A stretch of DNA of 6,197 nucleotides from CAYGZA01 sp964354135 (GTDB lineage Bacteria; Planctomycetota; Planctomycetia; Pirellulales; Thermoguttaceae). The stretch is taken from the NCBI GenBank assembly GCA_964354135.1, contig CAYGZA010000359.1, positions 1-6,197 on the forward strand, in the 5' to 3' direction. A program made the position numbers and the translations under genes. Below, one piece after another: positions 1 to 5,500 of the stretch (position 1 is its first letter; each line of letters opens with the position of its first letter). Below the pieces are notes generated by a model. It ran no database searches. It saw only the letters and a program-made list of their open reading frames with translations, and had not been told where the DNA came from.

Positions 1-2116
1 CGGGCGTCTCGAACTCGTACTGCACCCATTCCTTCGTGCCGCGGTGGTCCCACCAGGTGAAGCGGGGAATACTCTTGTCGCACGAGTCGCGGGGCTCGAT
101 GCCATCGTCGAGCGCGGCGACCGCATCGGCGTGCCAGCAGTGCGATGCGGTCGTGGTCGTCCGATCGGCCAGCGTGAGTGGCTCGCTCGGACCCAGCGTC
201 GCCGGGTCGAGCGGCCGGTAGAGCTTGCCCTCCCATGCCGGGTCATCGGCCCGCGGCGCCTTCGATTTGCCCTCCTGCCGCACCCAGACGATCATCTCGC
301 CCGGCTGCCGATGGTCCCAGGCGTAGTACGGAACGGCCGTGACCTTGCGGCCATTGCGGGCCGTGGCCTCGATCCCGGTCACGCCGCCCAAGAGGCTCGG
401 CTCGTGCCGCGCGGTGAACCTCGGATCGCGGGCCAGGACGACGTTCCGCACGGAGCCGCCGTTGTCGACCGCCTCGAAGCAATAGACAATCGGCCCGCGC
501 TGGACGGCCACGCGGCCCGCGTCGGCCTTGACCCGGGGATGGGCCTCGATCCGCTCGGCCGGCATGGGCAGGTCCAGCTCGATCGTGTCGCCGGGCTTCC
601 ATTGGCGGCCGATGCGGGCGTATCCCTTCTCGACAGCGAGCCCTTCGACCGCCTCGCCGGCGACCCGCACCTTGGCCCCTTGGCACCAGCCGGGAATCCG
701 CAGGTTCATGTCGAACTTGCGCGGGGTCTCCGGCCGAACGGCGATTCTGACGTGGCCGTCCCAGGGGTAGCGGGTCTCTTGAACGAGCTTCACCTTGTTT
801 TGTTTGAGTGGCACGGTCGCGGTGCCGGCGACGTAGAGGTTCACGAAGATCGCGTTCTCGCCGGTGGCGTAAACGTAGCCTGGCACCGAAGGCACCAGCC
901 GCACGACGTTGCTCGGGCAGCAGGCGCATCCGAAGAAGGGCTGGCGGTGATGCCCGCCGCCGGAGGCCAGCGGGTTGACGTAGAAGAAGTGCTCGCCGTC
1001 CAGGGCGATGCCGGAAAGGACGCCGTTATGGAGCGTTCGCTCGACGGCGTCGGCGTATTGGGCGTCGCCGTGCATGAGGTTCAAGCGGTGGGCCCAGAAG
1101 ACCAGCCCGATCGCGGCGCAGGTCTCGCAGTAGGCCGACTCGTTGGGCAGCTCATACGCCTCGCCGAAGGCCTCGCCCTCGTGCCGGGCGCCGATCCCGC
1201 CGGTGATGTACATCTTCCGCTTCACCACGTCGTTCCAGAGGTGGTGCATGGCCTCAATGTAGCCCGGATCGCCGGTGTACGAGGCCACGTCGGCCACGCC
1301 GGAATAGAGATACATCGCGCGGACCGCATGGCCGACGATCTCCCGCTGTTGGCGGACCGGGATGTGGTCCTGGGCGTACGGGCCATAGAGCTTGCGCTTC
1401 GCGGCGTCGCCGCGGACGTCGAGGAAGAACCGGGCCAGGTCCATGTACCGCTGCTGTCCGGTCGCCTGAAAGAGCTTCACCAGCGCCAGCTCGATCTCCT
1501 CGTGGCCGCACACCCCGTAGCGCTTCCCGGGGCCGAAGGTCTTGTCGATCAGGTCGGCGTACTTCGTGCCTACGTCGAGGAACGTCTTCTTGCCGGTTGC
1601 CCGGTAGTGGGCCACGGCCCCTTCGATCAGATGGCCGGCGCAGTAGAGCTCGTGCATGTCGGCCAGGTTGCTCCAGCGTTTGCCGGGCTCGGCCAGGGTG
1701 TAATAGGTGTTGAGGTAGCCGTCGGGGCGTTGGGCGGCGGCCATCTTGGCGACCACGTCGTCGACCGTCTTCTCCAGGGCGGGGTCGCGGAGATCGGCCA
1801 GCGAGTACGAGGCCCCTTCGAGCACCTTGTAAACGTCGGAGTCGTTGAAGTAGATCCCCTCGAACTTGCCGGGCACGAGTCCGGCGGCCTTGGCGAAGTT
1901 GCTGATCCGCCCGGTCTTTTCGCACCACTGGAAATTGTGCGCAAGCGACTTCTCCCGGTTCGTCCGGATCCGAGGGGCCCAGAACTCGTCCTGGACCTTG
2001 ACCTCGGTGAAGGGGACGGCGGCCAATGCGCGGTGTTTCGGCGGTTCGGCCGCAGCGGCCCCCCTGGTGCCGGCGACCATCGCGGCAAGCAACATCGAAA
2101 CGGTCAATGCTCGCAT
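1..2116 (-). CDS. Exported GH127 (DUF1680-type) glycoside hydrolase, probable zinc-dependent beta-L-arabinofuranosidase; 3'-truncated by window edge
   Basis: The frame is open without a stop from an ATG at 2116 to the left edge, giving 705 visible residues. Residues 1-23 form a signal peptide. Residues 34-51 (VPFTEVKVQDEFWAPRIR) are the usual opening of GH127 proteins, followed by the family signatures KFEGIYFNDSDVYKVLEG (84-101), DGYLNTYYTL (132-141) and HELYCAGHLIEGAVAHY (155-171) of the alpha/alpha-barrel. The catalytic set known from Bifidobacterium HypBA1 can be placed: E315 in GEAF (acid/base position), E331 and C333 in ETC, and C397, C399 and C400 in GCACCPSN, with C399 as the expected nucleophile and the Glu/three-Cys set binding zinc. 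The E315-E331 spacing of 16 equals the HypBA1 spacing. Residues from about 420 are beta-rich. Residues 657-705 (ending RFTWWDHRGTKEWVQY...) begin a discoidin-like extension. Family members release terminal beta-L-arabinofuranose from plant glycans; some GH127 enzymes attack other sugars (such as aceric acid in RG-II), so the substrate is inferred. The site should be periplasmic or extracellular. Confidence 0.93.
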   Translation of the reverse strand, partial: MRALTVSMLLAAMVAGTRGAAAAEPPKHRALAAVPFTEVKVQDEFWAPRIRTNREKSLAHNFQWCEKTGRISNFAKAAGLVPGKFEGIYFNDSDVYKVLEGASYSLADLRDPALEKTVDDVVAKMAAAQRPDGYLNTYYTLAEPGKRWSNLADMHELYCAGHLIEGAVAHYRATGKKTFLDVGTKYADLIDKTFGPGKRYGVCGHEEIELALVKLFQATGQQRYMDLARFFLDVRGDAAKRKLYGPYAQDHIPVRQQREIVGHAVRAMYLYSGVADVASYTGDPGYIEAMHHLWNDVVKRKMYITGGIGARHEGEAFGEAYELPNESAYCETCAAIGLVFWAHRLNLMHGDAQYADAVERTLHNGVLSGIALDGEHFFYVNPLASGGGHHRQPFFGCACCPSNVVRLVPSVPGYVYATGENAIFVNLYVAGTATVPLKQNKVKLVQETRYPWDGHVRIAVRPETPRKFDMNLRIPGWCQGAKVRVAGEAVEGLAVEKGYARIGRQWKPGDTIELDLPMPAERIEAHPRVKADAGRVAVQRGPIVYCFEAVDNGGSVRNVVLARDPRFTARHEPSLLGGVTGIEATARNGRKVTAVPYYAWDHRQPGEMIVWVRQEGKSKAPRADDPAWEGKLYRPLDPATLGPSEPLTLADRTTTTASHCWHADAVAALDDGIEPRDSCDKSIPRFTWWDHRGTKEWVQYEFETP
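2048..2116 (-). other. Signal peptide of the GH127 enzyme
   Basis: Residues 1-23 read M-R-A followed by a hydrophobic stretch LTVSMLLAAMVAG and a small-residue C-region ending AAAA before EPPK. A signal peptidase I site of the AXA type is plausible after A23. There is no lipobox cysteine, so a soluble exported protein is expected rather than a lipoprotein. The exact cleavage site is a visual estimate. Confidence 0.75.
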
Positions 2117-2123
2117 GGAACGG

Positions 2124-2130
2124 CTCCTCT
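2124..2130 (-). promoter_or_regulatory. Ribosome binding site of the GH127 gene
   Basis: The minus strand reads AGAGGAG, then a 7-nt spacer (CCGTTCC), then ATG at 2116. This is a strong Shine-Dalgarno match at good spacing, and together with the signal peptide that follows it fixes the start of the gene. Confidence 0.8.
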
Positions 2131-2166
2131 AATCTGCCTATCTTCTTGCGGAGAGACGCCGAAGGC

Positions 2167-2205
2167 GTTGCCCCCATTCTACGCCCGCCGTGGGGGGTAC
2201 GCAAC
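2167..2205. repeat. Imperfect inverted repeat (bulged hairpin) in intergenic region
   Basis: GTTGC-CCCCA (2167-2176) can pair with TGGGG (2191-2195) and GCAAC (2201-2205), leaving a 5-nt bulge (2196-2200) and a 14-nt loop. On the minus strand it would lie in the leader of the GH127 message, upstream of its ribosome binding site. There is no T tract, so it is not a standard intrinsic terminator. Its function is unknown. Confidence 0.45.
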
Positions 2206-2254
2206 TTCGCGGCCCCACCTTACGGGCTACCTTGCCGCGCACCTTCCCTCTACC

Positions 2255-2270
2255 TGGGGGATTGCCCCCA
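2255..2270. repeat. Perfect inverted repeat TGGGGG-ATTG-CCCCCA
   Basis: Two 6-bp arms are separated by a 4-nt loop. The right half contains TTGCCCCCA (2262-2270), an exact copy of 2168-2176 in the hairpin 94 bp upstream, so the two structures share a sequence element. It could be an operator-like site or an RNA hairpin. No run of T follows on either strand, which argues against a terminator. Confidence 0.45.
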
Positions 2271-2355
2271 AACGGGTTGTTGCCCAGCACCGCAATGCCG
2301 ATTAGAGTAGTTGGGTTAGGGCATGTTCCTCCCGTTGAGTCTTTCCCGCTCGGGT

Positions 2356-2370
2356 CATCCTGTCAGGATG
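2356..2370. repeat. Perfect 7-bp inverted repeat CATCCTG-T-CAGGATG
   Basis: The arms at 2356-2362 and 2364-2370 are exact reverse complements around a single T. A 1-nt loop cannot form a stable RNA hairpin, so a dimeric protein-binding site is the more natural reading if it has any role. It lies 44 bp upstream of the protease start codon, suitable for an operator or a site within its leader. A shorter inverted repeat, ATTCC-CC-GGAAT, follows at 2376-2387. Confidence 0.4.
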
Positions 2371-2402
2371 TCGGGATTCCCCGGAATTGGTCTTCCGGTC
2401 TC

Positions 2403-2408
2403 AAGGTG
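2403..2408 (+). promoter_or_regulatory. Ribosome binding site of the S8 protease gene
   Basis: AAGGTG lies 5 nt before the ATG at 2414. It is a moderate Shine-Dalgarno match but better than anything before the alternative in-frame ATG at 2453, so the upstream ATG is preferred. The frame is closed upstream by TGA at 2336. Confidence 0.55.
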
Positions 2409-2413
2409 TCGCC

Positions 2414-2566
2414 ATGGCGAAGCTTTGGGCTATCGTCGGCAGGTTTGCCGGCATGGGAGGTCGGCGGCAGTTCCGTCGACGCGGTGCAGTCCCGCGGCGT
2501 GGCCGTGGGTCGCTGCCCAGCAGGACCGCGCGGCTGGAACCGCTGGAAACGCGGACGCTGCTGAGC
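2414..2566 (+). other. LEPR-XLL-like N-terminal leader of the protease
   Basis: Residues 1-51 begin MAKLWAIVGRF, continue through a very basic stretch (RRQFRRRGAVPRRGRG, 17-32) and end in RLEPLETRTLLS (40-51). The motif resembles the LEPR-XLL segment found at the N-termini of very large planctomycetal exported or surface proteins. The family motif is usually LEPR-x-LLS; here two residues separate LEP from the second Glu (LEPLETRTLLS). No typical long hydrophobic signal-peptide core is visible, so how it directs export is not clear from sequence. Confidence 0.75.
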
Positions 2567-5500
2567 ATCGGCGTACCCGGCGATAAACTCGGCCTGAAGC
2601 ACCCGGAGGCTGCTCCGGCCGCCGACTTCTCCGCCATCCTCTTGCCCGACGCTTCCCAGGATCCCACGGTTCCCCCGGGCCACATCTCCCAGGCCCGCGT
2701 GGACGACGTCCTGAAGACCCTGACGACAACGGGCTCTCCCACGGAGCTCGTCTACCTCCAGGGCGAGGAGATGCCGCAGGATCCGAACGAGGTCATTCTC
2801 CCGCAGACCGACGTATCGGGCCCGCTGGTGAACGTGGACGACTTCCGGGCGGACCCGCGGTTCGCGGGGATCGACGGGAGCGGCTTTGCCACCGTGATCG
2901 TCGACACGGGGATCGACCTGAATCATCCGTTTTTCGGCCCGGACAACGACCTCAACGGGATCGCGGACCGCATCGTCTACAGCTACGATTTTTCCCGCAA
3001 CAACGACCCCGACGCGAGCGATGTTGACGGTCACGGCTCGAACGTTGCCAGCATCGCGGCCTCCAGCGACACGACATACACGGGGATGGCCCCCGGGGCG
3101 AACATCATTGCGTTGAAGGTCTTCCCGGACAGCGGCGGCGGGGCAGCCACGACGGACATCGAAGAGGCCCTCCAATGGGTTGTCGCCAACGCGGCGACCT
3201 ACAACATCGCCAGCGTGAACCTCTCCCTGGGCGACAGCACGAACAATAGATTCACGCAGGACACGGGTTACTTGAGCGACGAATTCGCCGCGCTGGTCGC
3301 GATGAATGTCATTCCCGTGGTCTCGGCGGGCAACAGTTTCTACCCTTCGAGCCAGATGGGCGTGAGCTATCCCGCGTCGGATGCCAACTCGGTCGCGGTG
3401 GGAGCCGTCTACTCCCGCAACGCCGGCGGGTTCACCTACACGGACGGCGCCAGGGCCTATAGCACCGTGGCCGACGTGATCACGCCCTTTAGCCAGCGGC
3501 ACCCGTACCTGATGCACGTCATGGCGCCCGGGGCGCCGATCACGGGGGCCAACCAGAGCGGCGGGACCGCAACCTACCACGGTACAAGTCAAGCGGCGCC
3601 GCACATCGCCGGGATTGCCGCTCTGGCGCAGCAACTGGCCGTTCAGGAGTTGGGCCGGCGGCTGACGCTGGACGAGTTCCGCTCGCTCTTGGCGAAGACT
3701 GCGGTGACGGTACACGACGGTGACGACGAGAACGACAACGTTACCAACACGGGACTGGACTTCCCCCGCGTGGACGTGCTGGCGCTGGGAAACGGCATCC
3801 GGAACATGGTCCCCGGCTCCATCCGCGGCCAAGCGTTCAATGACCAGAACGGCGACGGCAACAAGGCCGGCGATCCCCCGCTGCCGGGCTGGACCGTCTA
3901 CCTTGACAGCAACAACAACGGCGCCTTGGATTCGGGCACGCCGAGCTTCAATGCGACGGACATCCCCAAGCCGATAGCCGACAAGGATATCCTCCGTTCC
4001 AACCTTGCAGTCGGCGGCAGCCTCGGCCCGATCACCGACGTGAACGTGCAGTTGAACGTCACCCACACCTACGACACCGACCTGGACGTTTACCTATACG
4101 GCCCTTCCGGCACGCGCATTGAGCTTTTCACCGACGTGGGCGGCGGGGGCGACAACTTCACGAACACGGTGCTCGACGACGAGGCCGCGACGTCCATCAC
4201 CGCCGGCACCGCGCCGTTTGCCGGGACCTACCGCCCGGAAGGTCTCCTGTCGCGACTGGATGGGGAAGACCCGAACGGGACGTGGCAATTGCAGGTCAGT
4301 GACGACGCCGGGAACGACGTGGGGACCCTGAATAGCTGGTCGCTGACCGTTTCTTACGCCGAGCAATCGCAAATCACCGGGCCCGACGGCACGTACCAGC
4401 TCAACAATCTCCCCGCCGGCACGTACGTCGTCCGCGAAGTGCCGCAGGCCGGCTGGACCCGGACGGCCCCGGCGTCCGGCTTCCATAACGTGACTGTGAC
4501 CGCCGGGCAAGTCACTGCCGACGTAGACTTCGGCAACTTCCAGTCAATCAGCCTGAGCGGGCAGAAGTTCAACGACCTCAACGGGAACGGTGCGAAGGAC
4601 GCCGGCGAGCCGGGGCTCGAGGGCTGGACAATCTTCCTCGATCAGAACCAGAACGGCACGCTCGACGCCGGCGAGCCATCCACCACGACGGGCACCGATG
4701 GCAGCTTCTCGCTGACGAATGTGACCCCAGGTTCCTACCGCGTGGCGGAGGTGTTACAAGCGGGCTGGACGCAGACGGCACCGGCGTCGGGCTACCACAG
4801 CGTGACCGTGACTGCCGGGCAGACGGTTCAAGATATTGACTTCGGCAATCAAGCCTTGCCCGGGGAGATTCGTGGGATCAAGTGGAACGACCTAGACGGC
4901 GATGGCACGAAGGATGACGGGGAGCCGGGGCTCGAGAGCTGGACGATCTATCTCGATCAGAACCAGAACGGCACGCTCGACGCGGGCGAGCCGTCGCCAG
5001 TTACGGAGGCGAATGGAGGCTACGCGCTCGCAAACCTGGAAGCGGGTTCCTACCGCGTGGCGGAGGTGCAACAAGCGGGGTGGACGCAGACGTTGCCGGC
5101 GGCAGGCTACCACAGCGTGACCGTCAATCCGGGGCAAACCGTTCAAAACGTGGACTTCGGCAACTTTCAGCCCGCCGAGATTCGCGGGATGAAGTGGAAC
5201 GACCTGAACGGCGACGGAGTCAAGGACGCCGGCGAGCCGGGGCTCGAGAGTTGGACGATCTACCTCGATCAGAACCAGAATGGCACGCTCGACGCGGGCG
5301 AGCCTTCCACTATCACGGGCGCCGGTGGGACCTACGCGCTGGCGAACGTGGGAGCGGGTTCCCGCCGGGTGGCGGAGGTGCCGCAAGCGGGGTGGGCCCA
5401 GACGTTCCCGGCGGCCGGCTACCACAGCGTGACCGTCAGTCCGGCGCAGATCGTTCCAGACATCGACTTCGGCAACCGCGCCGTCACCCCGGCGCCGACG

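Larger units (their letters stand above)
2117..2413. other. Divergent intergenic region, no gene seen
   Basis: This 297-bp stretch separates the two start codons and must hold the promoters of both divergent genes. I see no convincing sigma70-type -35/-10 pair on either strand. It has less coding character than its flanks, with stop codons in the upstream frame of the protease at 2303 and 2336, and it contains several inverted repeats, listed separately. A further small hairpin, ACGCC-GAA-GGCGT, lies at 2156-2168 in the probable GH127 leader. No tRNA-like or riboswitch-like structure was recognised. Confidence 0.7.

Noticed and set aside
2255..2270. Intrinsic terminator
   Set aside because: The hairpin has no T tract on either strand and sits between divergent gene starts, where no terminator is needed.
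44..2305. A 753-codon open frame on the plus strand
   Set aside because: It lies wholly antisense to the GH127 gene, its translation is rich in Gly/Val/Arg/Leu with no family features, and it is explained by the GC-rich codon bias of the real gene.
2280..2308. Possible sigma70 promoter TTGCCC, 17 bp, TTAGAG before the protease
   Set aside because: The spacing is right, but the -10 hexamer matches TATAAT poorly; not enough to call a promoter.
2363..4066. A 567-codon open frame on the minus strand
   Set aside because: It is antisense to the protease, whose catalytic motifs are all present in the plus-strand frame. The antisense translation shows no recognisable domain.
4550..5476. CRISPR-like or mobile-element repeats
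   Set aside because: The repeats are about 300 bp, in frame, and encode B-type protein domains; there are no short spaced repeats, transposase or terminal inverted repeats.
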